Notes: generated by a model not told the origin, from the sequence alone. 21,279 nt of DNA from AC-69 sp044869895 (GCA_044869895.1 JBIOXZ010000171.1:1-21279); one strand, 5' to 3'. Numbered from the stretch's first letter, positions 1 through 7,603 are shown. Numbers and translations are program-made.

Positions 1-136
1 CAAAGTCCACGGTCGGACGGACGGTCGGGGCGGTAGGCACGTCGGTCGGCGGAGCGGAGGGCGAGCCCGGGCCCACGGGTCCGTGCGAGGGGTGTCCCAC
101 TTTCGACCCCATGCCTCTTCCTACCGCACGCGGTCT
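1..136. other. Upstream region with no recognisable gene; short GC-rich repeats
   Basis: No gene is recognised in these bases. The beginning is low-complexity, with ACGGTCGG at 9-16 and 21-28 separated by ACGG, then further GTCGG/GCGG units. One forward frame stays open until a TAG at 161-163, but its translation is Arg/Gly/His/Ser-rich and does not resemble the end of TruA, a common upstream neighbour of rplM in actinobacteria. I treat it as intergenic DNA ahead of the rplM promoter. Confidence 0.45.
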
Positions 137-166
137 TTGACGGAGTCGCAAAGTCGCAGGTAGCAT
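137..166 (+). promoter_or_regulatory. Candidate sigma70-type promoter of rplM-rpsI
   Basis: A TTGACG box at 137-142 is followed after 18 bases by TAGCAT at 161-166. Both hexamers match primary sigma factor boxes well, and they lie just upstream of the first gene of the ribosomal protein pair. The predicted transcription start is near 173, giving a leader of about 30 bases. Confidence 0.6.
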
Positions 167-171
167 GGGGC

Positions 172-191
172 GTCGGCTCGTCCGGGCCGAC
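172..191 (+). promoter_or_regulatory. Leader hairpin before rplM
   Basis: GTCGGC at 172-177 pairs perfectly with GCCGAC at 186-191 around an 8-base loop. The hairpin would form at the very 5' end of the predicted transcript and ends 11 bases before the rplM ATG. No Shine-Dalgarno sequence is visible between hairpin and start. L13 represses its own rplM-rpsI operon in some bacteria, so an autoregulatory role is possible, but that is inference. Confidence 0.35.
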
Positions 192-202
192 CTTTCTCAC
201 GT

Positions 203-949
203 ATGAAGACCTACACGCCGAGGCCGCGCGACATCGAACGCCGCTGGTATCTGATCGATGCCGGCGGCGTCATCCTGGGCCGCCTGGCAACGCAGGTGGC
301 GGCCATCCTCCGCGGCAAGCACAAGCCGATCTTCGCTCCGCACATGGACACGGGCGATCACGTCGTCGTGGTGAACGCTTCGGGCGTCCGGCTCACCGGG
401 GGTAAGGAGGACAAGAAGGTGGCTCGGCGCCACTCGGGATATCCGGGTGGGCTCACCGAGACCTCGTACTCGCGGCTGCTGGCGACGAGGCCGGCGTTCG
501 CGGTGGAGAAGGCGGTGCGGGGGATGCTTCCCAAGAACAGCCTGGGCCGAGCCATGATCGGCAAGCTGAAGGTCTATGCGGGGCCCGATCACCCGCACCG
601 GGCTCAGAGCCCGGAGCGGCTCTCGCCTGGTCAGGTCCCGACGTGGAGCGGCCTGCCGAAGCCGCAGCCGGTGGCGCCGACCGGCCCCCAACCGAAGGCT
701 CCGGCGAAGCGATCTCGGGCCAAGCCCGGCTCCGCCGGCCCGAGGGCCAAGCGGTCGGCGGCCAAGCGGGCGACGGCAAAGACGACGTCGAAGGCTTCGA
801 CGACCAAGTCTCAAGGGGCCAAGAGGACCAGCGCCAAGGCGGCGACGACCAAGCGCACCACCGGCTCGGCCTCCTCCGAGGTCAAGTCCGCGACGAGGAA
901 GTCCCCGGCCAAGAGGTCACCGGTCCGCCGGAAGAAGAAGGGGGAATAG
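203..949 (+). CDS. rplM: 50S ribosomal protein L13 with long basic C-terminal extension
   Basis: This is a core protein of the large ribosomal subunit that binds 23S rRNA during assembly. Residues 1-140 form a complete L13 domain: the N-terminal RRWYLIDA and LGRLAT motifs, the KPIFAPHMD stretch, the RHSGYPGGL loop, the MLPKNSLGRAM helix and the terminal LKVYAGPDHPH. L13 usually ends there at about 145 residues. This protein continues for about 108 more residues rich in Lys, Arg, Ala, Ser and Thr, with AKR/AKK-like repeats that recall histone H1-type tails and a final RRKKKGE. The ATG start fits the family N-terminus but has no clear ribosome binding site. The stop codon directly abuts the rpsI GTG, so the two are co-transcribed. 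The tail is in frame and uses high-GC codons like the core. Confidence 0.96.
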   Translation: MKTYTPRPRDIERRWYLIDAGGVILGRLATQVAAILRGKHKPIFAPHMDTGDHVVVVNASGVRLTGGKEDKKVARRHSGYPGGLTETSYSRLLATRPAFAVEKAVRGMLPKNSLGRAMIGKLKVYAGPDHPHRAQSPERLSPGQVPTWSGLPKPQPVAPTGPQPKAPAKRSRAKPGSAGPRAKRSAAKRATAKTTSKASTTKSQGAKRTSAKAATTKRTTGSASSEVKSATRKSPAKRSPVRRKKKGE

Positions 950-1333
950 GTGGCGCAGATCGCGACGGGACGTCGCAAGGAGGCGGTGGCCAGGGTTCGC
1001 CTGGTGGAGGGAACCGGCAGCTATCAGTTGAACGGTCGAAGCATCGACGAGTTCTTCCCCACCCGCGCCCACCGGATGATCGTCTCTTCACCCCTTCGGA
1101 TGGCCGGCAAGGACAAGGACCTCGACGTCGTGGCCCGGATCGAGGGCGGAGGGGTCTCCGGGCAGGCGGGGGCGCTGCGCCTGGGGATCGCCCGCGCGCT
1201 CATCGACCTCGACCCCGAGCTCCGGCCCTTGCTGAAGAAGGAGGGATTCCTGACGCGGGATCCGCGCGAGAAGGAGCGGAGGAAGTACGGACTGAAGAAG
1301 GCCCGGAAGGCTCCGCAGTACTCGAAGCGGTAG
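950..1333 (+). CDS. rpsI: 30S ribosomal protein S9
   Basis: This small-subunit protein sits in the 30S head; its C-terminal tail reaches toward the P-site tRNA. The product is 127 residues, normal for the family. It has the N-terminal TGRRKEAVARVRL motif, the NGRSIDEFF segment, the GGGVSGQAGALRLGIARAL core and the basic KKARKAPQYSKR end with its invariant terminal SKR. The start is a GTG immediately after the rplM TAG with no gap. The ribosome binding site is the run of G residues within the last L13 codons, so translation is probably coupled to rplM. Convergence with the next minus-strand gene, plus a weak hairpin, suggests the unit ends here. Confidence 0.97.
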   Translation: MAQIATGRRKEAVARVRLVEGTGSYQLNGRSIDEFFPTRAHRMIVSSPLRMAGKDKDLDVVARIEGGGVSGQAGALRLGIARALIDLDPELRPLLKKEGFLTRDPREKERRKYGLKKARKAPQYSKR

Positions 1334-1346
1334 ATCGAGCCCGGAC

Positions 1347-1376
1347 GGGCGGGGGGCTGGAGCATCCCGTTCGCCC
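1347..1376 (+). terminator. Weak hairpin after rpsI
   Basis: GGGCG at 1347-1351 pairs with CGCCC at 1372-1376, with additional GGG/CCC pairing inside. It lies between the convergent ends of rpsI and the minus-strand gene. There is no T-rich tail on either side and the stem is interrupted, so assignment as a terminator rests mainly on position. Confidence 0.3.
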
Positions 1377-1385
1377 ATCGAGGCC

Positions 1386-1619
1386 CTAGCCGTCGGTGCC
1401 CTCCGCAGATGCTCCGAGCGACTCCAAGATCAGTCTGGCCTGGACCTCCAGGCTCCCCGGGACCCACAGGTAGGCCGGCCCGACGCGGTAGGGTCCCTCA
1501 CCCTCTCCCTTTATGAGCACCGGGATGCCTTCGGCTTCCAGACGTCCCTTCACCAGGTAGCCGTCGGTGACGCTCGCTGTGGCATAGACCTGCACCAGGT
1601 CGTCGGTGTGGGCACTCAC
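1386..1619 (-). CDS. Small DUF2007-like protein
   Basis: This 77-residue protein resembles the DUF2007 (putative signal-transducing protein) family. It has an early VQVYATASVTDGYLVKGRLEAEGIPVLI stretch equivalent to the family's N-terminal strand-helix-strand, a central GPAYLWVP strand, and a final helix beginning EVQARLIL. No signal peptide or membrane segment is visible, so it is probably cytoplasmic. The family's biochemical role is not established. The start is a GTG preceded by an AATGATGGGAC-type purine stretch. It is convergent with rpsI and divergent from arsM, with only 36 bases between starts, so the two genes must share a compact promoter region. Confidence 0.75.
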   Translation of the reverse strand: MSAHTDDLVQVYATASVTDGYLVKGRLEAEGIPVLIKGEGEGPYRVGPAYLWVPGSLEVQARLILESLGASAEGTDG

Positions 1620-1655
1620 GTCCCATCATTCTGTCACCCTCGGGCCTAGGGGCGC

Positions 1656-2382
1656 GTGAGACGGACGTACGCGGAGGCCGCGCTGCACGTCGGCGTGGAG
1701 GACTGCGGATGCGGCTCCGGTGGATGCTGCGACGCCGGAACGAGTGACGCTGGCGAGCTGTACGGCGAGCAGGCGGGCGAGGTTCCGGAGGGGGCCGCGC
1801 TGGCCAGCCTGGGGTGCCGGAACCCCGTCGCCGTGGCCGAGCTCCGTCTCGGAGAGGTGGTACTGGACCTCGGTTCCGGAGGCGGGATCGACGTGATCCT
1901 GTCCGCCAAAGCGCGTGGGTCCGGACGGCCTGGCGTACGGGCTCGACATGACCGATGAGATGTTGGAGCTGGCCCGGCGGAACGCCACGGAGGCGGCCGC
2001 GACGAACGTCGAGTTCCTGAAGGGCTACATCGAGGAGGTGCCCCTTCCCGAGGGGTCCGTCGACGTCATCATCTCCAACTGCGTGATCAACCTGTCCGCC
2101 GACAAGCCCCGGGTGTTCGGAGAGATGGTTCGGGTCCTGCGGCCCGGTGGCCGGCTCGGCATCAGCGACATCGTGGCCGGCGACGACTTGACGCCGACCC
2201 AACGAGCCGAGCGCGGAAGCTGGGCTGGATGCATCGCCGGTGCGCTGTCGTTCGGTGAGTACGAGGCCGACCTCCGTCGGGCCGGATTCATGGACATACG
2301 GCTCACGCCCACGCACGAGGTGGCCGACGGGATTTTCTCGGCCATGGTGCGGGCCACCAAGCCGCCCACCGAGGGTTCGTGA
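1656..2382 (+). pseudogene. arsM: Arsenite methyltransferase ArsM, interrupted by a one-base frameshift
   Basis: ArsM methylates As(III) using S-adenosylmethionine. The first part (1656 to about 1910) gives the Cys-rich N-terminus (CGCGSGGCC), the SLGCRNP motif and the SAM-binding LDLGSGGGIDV loop. The second part continues from about 1912 in the +1 frame with VGPDGLAYGLDMTDEM, the SNCVINLS motif, RVLRPGGRLGISDIV and WAGCIAGAL, and ends at 2382. All three Cys positions expected for As(III) binding in this family are present across the two halves. Removing one G near 1911 restores about 241 continuous residues, including AKRVGPDG at the join. The GTG at 1656 is forced by a TAG at 1647-1649. 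No recoding signal is visible, so this is either a genuine recent mutation or a sequencing/assembly error. Confidence 0.85.
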
Positions 2383-2414
2383 AAGGTCCGGCTCGCCGGG
2401 GTCGGGTTGGTTCG

Positions 2415-2436
2415 GCCCCCACCTGACCATGGGGGC
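2415..2436. other. Inverted repeat between arsM and glmM
   Basis: GCCCCCA at 2415-2421 is perfectly complementary to TGGGGGC at 2430-2436, with an 8-base loop. It lies in the 83-base gap after arsM and before the glmM -10-like element. It could end arsM transcription or be an operator for glmM. No T-tract follows. Confidence 0.35.
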
Positions 2437-2450
2437 GGGGCGGTTCCCGG

Positions 2451-2456
2451 TAGCCT
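2451..2456 (+). promoter_or_regulatory. Candidate -10 element for leaderless glmM transcription
   Basis: TAGCCT ends 9 bases before the glmM ATG, and no Shine-Dalgarno sequence is visible in the interval. A -10 box at this distance would put the transcription start at or next to the ATG, as in the leaderless mRNAs common in actinobacteria. A convincing -35 box at normal spacing is not seen. Confidence 0.35.
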
Positions 2457-2465
2457 GTCCCCTCG

Positions 2466-3794
2466 ATGGGACGGCTCTTCGGAACCGACGGGGTTCGCGG
2501 CGCCTACGGACGCGACCTCACGCTCGAGCTGGCGTTCGCCCTGGGTCGGGCGGCGGCCGTGGTCCTGCGTCGTCGTTCGGTCGGACCGCTCTCGATCGTC
2601 GTGGGCCGGGACACCAGGGCTTCGGGCGAGCCGCTGCAGCGGGCCCTGGTGGAGGGGATCCTCACGGCGGGGGCCGACGCCGTGCTCGCGGGCGTCGTGC
2701 CGACCCCGGCGGTGGCCTTCATCACAACCGATCTCGGAGCCAGTGCCGGTGCGGTCATCTCCGCGTCGCACAACCCAGCAGAGGACAACGGCATCAAGTT
2801 CTTCGGAGCGTCCGGCTTCAAGCTGCCCGACGAGACCGAGGACGAGATGGAGGTCGAATATCGGCGGGAAGGACGCGGAGACCGCGACCGGGGGACGGTC
2901 GGAGAGGTTCCCGATGGGCTGGAGCGGTATCTGGGGCACCTGACCGCGACGGTCCAATCACCCCTCGCGGGCATGCGGATCGTCGTGGATTGCGCGAACG
3001 GCGCCGCGTACCAGGCCGCCCCCGAGGTCCTCCGCAGGCTCGGCGCCGACGTCCGTCCGATGTTCGACCGGCCGGATGGCAGGAACATCAACGAGGGCTG
3101 TGGTGCCCTCCACCCCGAGGTGGTGGCGGCCGCCGTGACGGAGTCGGGTGCCGACGCCGGGGTCGCCCATGACGGCGACGCCGACCGGGCTCTCTTCGCC
3201 GACGCGGAGGGACGGGTGATCGACGGGGACCAGGTCCTCGCGGCATGCGCCCTCGCCTTGAAGGAGGACGGCCTGTTGGAGCGGAACATCGTCGTCGCCA
3301 CCGTGATGGCCAACACGGGTTTCCTTCAGGCTATGCGAAATGCCGGGATCGACGTCGTCGAGAGCAGGGTCGGCGACCGCTACGTCCTGGAGGAGATGCT
3401 GCGGACCGGCGCGATGCTGGGCGGCGAGCAGTCGGGCCACGTCATCTTCCGGCACCACGCCACGACGGGCGACGGGCTGCTGACGGCCGTCACCTTCCTC
3501 TCGCTCGCCGCGAAGCGGGGAAGCACGGTCGCGGAGCTGGCCTCGGTCATGCGGAAGTTCCCCCAAGTGCTGCGCAACGTTCCGGTGAACCGCAAGGAAC
3601 GCCTGGAGTCCACGGAGGAGGTTTGGGAGGCGGTGCGCGGAGTGGAGCGTACGCTCGATGGCTCCGGCCGGGTCCTGGTCCGGGCATCCGGAACCGAGCC
3701 ACTCGTCCGCGTGATGGTGGAGGCGGAGTCCGAGGCCGACGCCGCCGCCCACGCCGATGCGCTCGCGGCGGCGGTGGAGGCGGCGCTCGGGTAG
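2466..3794 (+). CDS. glmM: Phosphoglucosamine mutase
   Basis: GlmM interconverts glucosamine-6-phosphate and glucosamine-1-phosphate on the route to UDP-GlcNAc for peptidoglycan. The 442-residue length is typical. The N-terminus MGRLFGTDGVRG is diagnostic. The phospho-serine loop ISASHNPAEDNGIKFF holds the active Ser near residue 101. The Mg-binding DGDADR motif begins at about 236, the sugar-binding GGEQSGH loop at about 320, and the phosphate-binding RASGTEPLVRVM loop at about 405. All four domains of the alpha-D-phosphohexomutase fold are therefore present. It lies 46 bases upstream of glmS, whose product makes its substrate. The ATG is fixed by the conserved N-terminus; no ribosome binding site is evident. 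Confidence 0.97.
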   Translation: MGRLFGTDGVRGAYGRDLTLELAFALGRAAAVVLRRRSVGPLSIVVGRDTRASGEPLQRALVEGILTAGADAVLAGVVPTPAVAFITTDLGASAGAVISASHNPAEDNGIKFFGASGFKLPDETEDEMEVEYRREGRGDRDRGTVGEVPDGLERYLGHLTATVQSPLAGMRIVVDCANGAAYQAAPEVLRRLGADVRPMFDRPDGRNINEGCGALHPEVVAAAVTESGADAGVAHDGDADRALFADAEGRVIDGDQVLAACALALKEDGLLERNIVVATVMANTGFLQAMRNAGIDVVESRVGDRYVLEEMLRTGAMLGGEQSGHVIFRHHATTGDGLLTAVTFLSLAAKRGSTVAELASVMRKFPQVLRNVPVNRKERLESTEEVWEAVRGVERTLDGSGRVLVRASGTEPLVRVMVEAESEADAAAHADALAAAVEAALG

Positions 3795-3825
3795 CCCGCT
3801 TCGTCGGGGATCGCCGGAGCGCTGC

Positions 3826-3831
3826 TACCCT
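3826..3831 (+). promoter_or_regulatory. Candidate -10 element for leaderless glmS transcription
   Basis: TACCCT ends 9 bases before the glmS ATG, the same spacing as the element before glmM, and again there is no Shine-Dalgarno sequence. This repeat of the arrangement makes a leaderless or near-leaderless transcript plausible. The -35 region is poor. Confidence 0.35.
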
Positions 3832-3840
3832 CTAGCCCCC

Positions 3841-5670
3841 ATGTGCGGCATCGTCGGCTACATCGGCCGCGACGAAGCCCTTCCCATCATCATCGAGGGA
3901 CTTCGGCGCCTCGAGTACCGAGGCTACGACTCGGCCGGCGTGGCCGTCCTCGACGACCGCCTCGTGGTGATCAAACGAGCCGGGAAGCTCGACGAACTGG
4001 TCCGGGCGTTGGAGGCCGGCGACCGACCCTCCGGCACGGTGGGGATGGGCCATACGCGGTGGGCCACCCACGGCCAGCCGACCGATGCGAACGCGCATCC
4101 CCACCTGGACTGCGGGGGCCGGATCGCCGTCATCCACAACGGGATCATCGAGAACTTCGCCGACCTCCGGGCGGGGCTGGAGAAGCGGGGGCACACCCTC
4201 CTCTCCGAGACCGACACCGAATGCATCGCCCATCTCATCGAGGAGCATGCCGACGGTGGGGATCTGGCCGATGCCGTTCGGGCCACCGTAAAGGAGCTCG
4301 AGGGCGCCTACGCCATCGTCGTGCTCACGCTCGACGACCCCGCCCGGATCGTAGGGGCCAAGGTGTCCTCGCCGCTCGTCGTGGGCCTCGGTGACGGCGA
4401 GACCCTCCTAGCCTCGGACATCCCGGCGGTCCTGTCCCGGACCACCTCGGTGATCCCGGTGAAGGAGGGCCAGGTCGTCGAGGTCACGGCCGACGGCGTG
4501 GCGTTCTCCGACTTCGACGGCAATCAGCTGTTCCCCGAGCCGTTCGAGGTCGAGTGGGACGTGGCGAAGGCGCAGAAGGGCGGCTTCGACGATTTCATGC
4601 TGAAGGAGATCCACGAACAGCCCTCCGCCGTCCGCGACACCCTCGTCGCCCGGGTGCAATCGAACGGCCTCCTGTCCCTTGACGAGCTGCACATGGACGC
4701 CGATCTGTTCCGCGAGGTGGACAAGGTGTTCGTTGTGGCGTGCGGGACGGCGTTCCACGCCGGGATGGTGGCGAAGTACGCCATCGAGCACTGGACCCGC
4801 ATGCCCGTCGAGATCGAGATCGCGTCGGAGTTCCGGTACCGCGATCCGGTCCTTGGGCCGGACACGCTGACCATCGCGGTCTCCCAGTCCGGCGAGACCA
4901 TCGACACCCTGGAGGCCGCCCGGCACGCAGCCCGGCAGGGATCCCACGTGTTGGCGGTGACGAACACGGTGGGGTCCTCGCTGGCCCGGGAGGCCCATGG
5001 CGTCCTGTACACCCATGCCGGGCCCGAGATCGGGGTTGCCGCCACGAAGACCTTCGCCACGCAGATGGTGGCCTTGTACCTCACGGCGCTGTACCTGGCA
5101 CAGGTTCGCGTGGCGATGTTTCCGGAGGAGATCGCGGAAGTCGTGGAGCACATGCACGCGCTCCCCGCGCAGGTGGAAGCCACGCTGTCGCTCGACGGGC
5201 AGGTCCGGGACCTTGCGGCGCGGTACCAGCACGCGCGCGACGTCCTGTTCATCGGGCGGCACACGGGCTACCCGGCCGCCCTGGAGGGGGCCTTGAAACT
5301 GAAGGAGATCTCCTACGTTCATGCCGAGGGGCATCCGGCCGGCGAGCTGAAGCACGGGTCCATCGCCCTGGTCGAGCCGGGCGTTCCGGTGGTGGCCGTC
5401 GCAACCGAGTGCCATGTGTACCCCAAGATGCTGTCGAACATCCAGGAGGTCAGGGCACGGGGCGCGGAGGTCATCGCGGTGGCCACGGAAGGGGACGGGG
5501 GTATCGGGGAGATCGCTCAGCACGTCCTGTTCGTGCCGCGCACCCCCGAGTTGCTGGCTCCGGTGGTGGTGACCGTGCCGCTGCAGCTCCTCGCGTACCA
5601 CATCGCGAAGCTTCGGGGGTGCGATGTGGATCAACCCCGCAACCTGGCCAAGTCCGTCACCGTCGAGTAG
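3841..5670 (+). CDS. glmS: Glutamine-fructose-6-phosphate aminotransferase (isomerizing)
   Basis: GlmS makes glucosamine-6-phosphate from fructose-6-phosphate and glutamine, the first committed step of hexosamine synthesis. The start must be the ATG at 3841, because Cys2 of the opening MCGIVGYIG becomes the N-terminal nucleophile; upstream in-frame starts would bury it. The glutaminase domain (about 1-220) shows RRLEYRGYDSAG, GHTRWATHG, HNGIIENF and SETDTE. Two SIS isomerase domains follow, with ACGTAFHAG, SQSGETIDTLEA and the second-domain EGALKLKEISYVHAEG. The C-terminus, DVDQPRNLAKSVTVE, is canonical. At 609 residues it is full length. The 46 bases upstream are too short for a glmS ribozyme. 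Confidence 0.98.
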   Translation: MCGIVGYIGRDEALPIIIEGLRRLEYRGYDSAGVAVLDDRLVVIKRAGKLDELVRALEAGDRPSGTVGMGHTRWATHGQPTDANAHPHLDCGGRIAVIHNGIIENFADLRAGLEKRGHTLLSETDTECIAHLIEEHADGGDLADAVRATVKELEGAYAIVVLTLDDPARIVGAKVSSPLVVGLGDGETLLASDIPAVLSRTTSVIPVKEGQVVEVTADGVAFSDFDGNQLFPEPFEVEWDVAKAQKGGFDDFMLKEIHEQPSAVRDTLVARVQSNGLLSLDELHMDADLFREVDKVFVVACGTAFHAGMVAKYAIEHWTRMPVEIEIASEFRYRDPVLGPDTLTIAVSQSGETIDTLEAARHAARQGSHVLAVTNTVGSSLAREAHGVLYTHAGPEIGVAATKTFATQMVALYLTALYLAQVRVAMFPEEIAEVVEHMHALPAQVEATLSLDGQVRDLAARYQHARDVLFIGRHTGYPAALEGALKLKEISYVHAEGHPAGELKHGSIALVEPGVPVVAVATECHVYPKMLSNIQEVRARGAEVIAVATEGDGGIGEIAQHVLFVPRTPELLAPVVVTVPLQLLAYHIAKLRGCDVDQPRNLAKSVTVE

Positions 5671-5699
5671 GTCCCCCGGCGGCGGACCGGGGCTACCCT

Positions 5700-6080
5700 A
5701 TGGCCGTGGAGATCGTCGGGCTGGGCGTGGACGTGTGCGAGATCGATCGGATGGAGCGGGCCCTGGCCCGCCACACGACTATGCGGGAGCGGGTGTTCAC
5801 TCCCGAAGAGCGCGCGTACTGCGATGGGAAAGCCAGGCCGGCCGAGTCCTACGCGGCGCGGTTCGCGGCCCGTGAGGCCGTGATCAAGGCCCTCGGTGGC
5901 TACCGAGGCAAGCGGTGGCAAGACATCAGCGTGAGCCGCCATCCAAGCGGCGCGCCGTCGATCGTCCTCGCCGGTAATGCGAAGGTGCGAGCCGACGCCG
6001 GGGCCATCTCGCAGGTCCTCATCACCTTCACCCACGAGCGCGCGCTTGCCGTGGCGTTCGCCGTGGCGGTGGCCGGGTGA
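5700..6080 (+). CDS. acpS: Holo-[acyl-carrier-protein] synthase
   Basis: AcpS transfers 4'-phosphopantetheine from CoA to the serine of acyl carrier protein, activating fatty acid synthesis. The 126-residue product has the N-terminal GLGVDVCEIDRM motif with the Mg-binding Asp (about residue 11), FTPEERAYC, and the helix ARFAAREAVIKALG with the catalytic Glu and Lys at about 59 and 63. The end, VLITFTHERALAVAFAVA, matches the family's HE-containing last strand. The ATG at 5700 is listed, but the GTG at 5706 gives a more family-like N-terminus and lies 6 bases after a TACCCT element. It follows glmS by 29 bases and overlaps nnrD by the GTGA sequence. Confidence 0.96.
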   Translation: MAVEIVGLGVDVCEIDRMERALARHTTMRERVFTPEERAYCDGKARPAESYAARFAAREAVIKALGGYRGKRWQDISVSRHPSGAPSIVLAGNAKVRADAGAISQVLITFTHERALAVAFAVAVAG

Positions 6081-7603
6081 AGCCGGTCCTCACTCCGGCG
6101 GAAGCCGCGATCCTCGATCGCGAGAGCCAGGCGCGCGGCATCGATACCACGAGCCTGATGGAGCGGGCGGGCCGCGAGGTGGCCCGAGCGGCCACGGCGG
6201 CCTCCGGCGGCTTCTCCGGTCGCCGCGCCGTCGTCGTGTGTGGCAAGGGGAACAACGGGGGCGATGGACTGGTGGCCGCGCGTCACCTGGTGAGATGGGG
6301 GATCCACGCAACCGTCGTGATACTCGAGCCGCCCGATTCGCTCAGGGAACCTGCGGCAACGAGCTTCCGGCGGCTGGGCGAGACCGATGCGCGCGTCCGG
6401 CCGTTCTCGCCGGCCACGCTGGCGCGCGAGCTGGCCCGGGCCGATGTCGCGGTCGACGCCATCTTCGGGACCGGTTTCCGTGGCTCTCCCGAGGGCGACG
6501 GAGAGCGCGCCATCGCGGGGCTGAACGATTGGGGCGGGCCCGTGGTTGCCGTGGACATCCCCTCGGGCGTGAACGGCGAGACCGGGGCGGTACTGGGCGT
6601 CGCGGTGAGGGCCGACGTGACCGTCACCTTCGGCGCGGCAAAGCTCGGGATCGTGCTCTTTCCAGGGGCGCTGCACGCCGGCATGGTCGAGGTAGTCGAC
6701 ATCGGGTTCCCCGCCGACCTCCTGCGAGCCGACGTGGGGCTGACCGAGGGCGAGGACGTGGCGGCCATGCTGCCCGCCCGGCCGCCGGACACGCACAAGC
6801 GGGACGCCGGCGTCGCGGTGGTGATCGGCGGCTCGAGGCTGATGACCGGGGCCGTGAGCCTGATGGGCGAGGCCGCGTACCGGGCCGGCGCGGGGCTGGT
6901 CAGTGTGGCCGTGCCGGAGGGCATCCTGCCGGTGGTGCAGTCGGCTCTCCGGGAGGCCACGTTCATCCCGCTGCCGGCGACGGATGCTGGCACGGTGGCG
7001 GGGCCGGCCGCCCGCCTGGGGGAGGTTGTGCGCTCGGCCGACGCCGTCGCCATCGGTCCGGGGATGACCACCAACGAGGTGACCGCAGCGTTCATCCGGT
7101 CGTTCGTCCGGTCATGTCCGGTGACGATCGTCGTCGACGCCGACGGGCTGAACGCATTCGCCGGCAAGACCGCGGAGCTCGCCGACCGCCGCGCGGACGC
7201 CATCCTCACACCACACGGGGGCGAGTTCGCCAGGCTCTCGGGGATCAGCGGCCCCGACGTTGGCGCCGATCGCGTGGGCCACGCCCGAAAGCTCGCGTCC
7301 GACTCCCAGGCCACTGTCCTGTTGAAGGGGAGCCGAACCGTGATCGCCTCGGCGGATGGCGGGGTTCGGATCAACCCGACGGGCGGGCCCTCCCTGGCCA
7401 CCGGGGGGACGGGCGACGTGCTGACGGGGATGATCGCCGGGCTGGTCGCGCGGGGCCTGACGCCTCTTGATGCCGCCACGGCCGGGGCCTACCTGCACGG
7501 GATCGCTGGGGGCCTCGCGGGAAGGGAGAAGGGCGAGGGCGCCACGGCGGGTGACGTGCTCTCACACGTGCCGGGTGCCGTCGCGGAGGTCCTCGGCCGA
7601 TGA
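6077..7603 (+). CDS. nnrD: Bifunctional NAD(P)H-hydrate epimerase / ADP-dependent dehydratase
   Basis: This enzyme repairs NADHX and NADPHX, damaged hydrated forms of the nicotinamide cofactors. The N-terminal YjeF_N epimerase domain (about 1-215) has the GKGNNGGDGLVAARHL loop with NNGGDG near residues 59-64, a GTGF motif and DIPSGVNGETG. The C-terminal ribokinase-like YjeF_C dehydratase domain (about 230-508) has THKRDAG, the VIGGS strand, IGPGM, DADGLNAF, TPHGGEFARL and the catalytic ATGGTGDVLTG loop near 446. At 508 residues it is the normal fused length. The GTG start overlaps the acpS stop, and the gene end overlaps the alr ATG, so all three are translationally linked. Confidence 0.96.
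   Translation: MKPVLTPAEAAILDRESQARGIDTTSLMERAGREVARAATAASGGFSGRRAVVVCGKGNNGGDGLVAARHLVRWGIHATVVILEPPDSLREPAATSFRRLGETDARVRPFSPATLARELARADVAVDAIFGTGFRGSPEGDGERAIAGLNDWGGPVVAVDIPSGVNGETGAVLGVAVRADVTVTFGAAKLGIVLFPGALHAGMVEVVDIGFPADLLRADVGLTEGEDVAAMLPARPPDTHKRDAGVAVVIGGSRLMTGAVSLMGEAAYRAGAGLVSVAVPEGILPVVQSALREATFIPLPATDAGTVAGPAARLGEVVRSADAVAIGPGMTTNEVTAAFIRSFVRSCPVTIVVDADGLNAFAGKTAELADRRADAILTPHGGEFARLSGISGPDVGADRVGHARKLASDSQATVLLKGSRTVIASADGGVRINPTGGPSLATGGTGDVLTGMIAGLVARGLTPLDAATAGAYLHGIAGGLAGREKGEGATAGDVLSHVPGAVAEVLGR

Noticed and set aside
1..163. Open frame that might be the end of an upstream truA
   Set aside because: The translation lacks the TruA C-terminal sequence and is low-complexity Arg/Gly.
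1900..1920. Programmed +1 frameshifting in arsM
   Set aside because: No known slippery codon, adjacent stop codon or stimulatory sequence is visible; an indel is simpler.
3795..3840. glmS ribozyme/riboswitch
   Set aside because: Only 46 bases separate glmM and glmS, far too short for the ribozyme.
3757..3840. Upstream start for glmS
   Set aside because: It would bury the N-terminal Cys nucleophile, which must directly follow the initiator Met.
4408..5634. Long minus-strand open frame opposite glmS (408 codons)
   Set aside because: It is His/Arg/Leu-rich with no family motif and completely inside glmS; typical antisense artefact of high GC.
6283..7479. Minus-strand frame opposite nnrD (398 codons)
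   Set aside because: Ser/Pro/Ala/Thr-rich translation with no domain, entirely inside a full-length nnrD.
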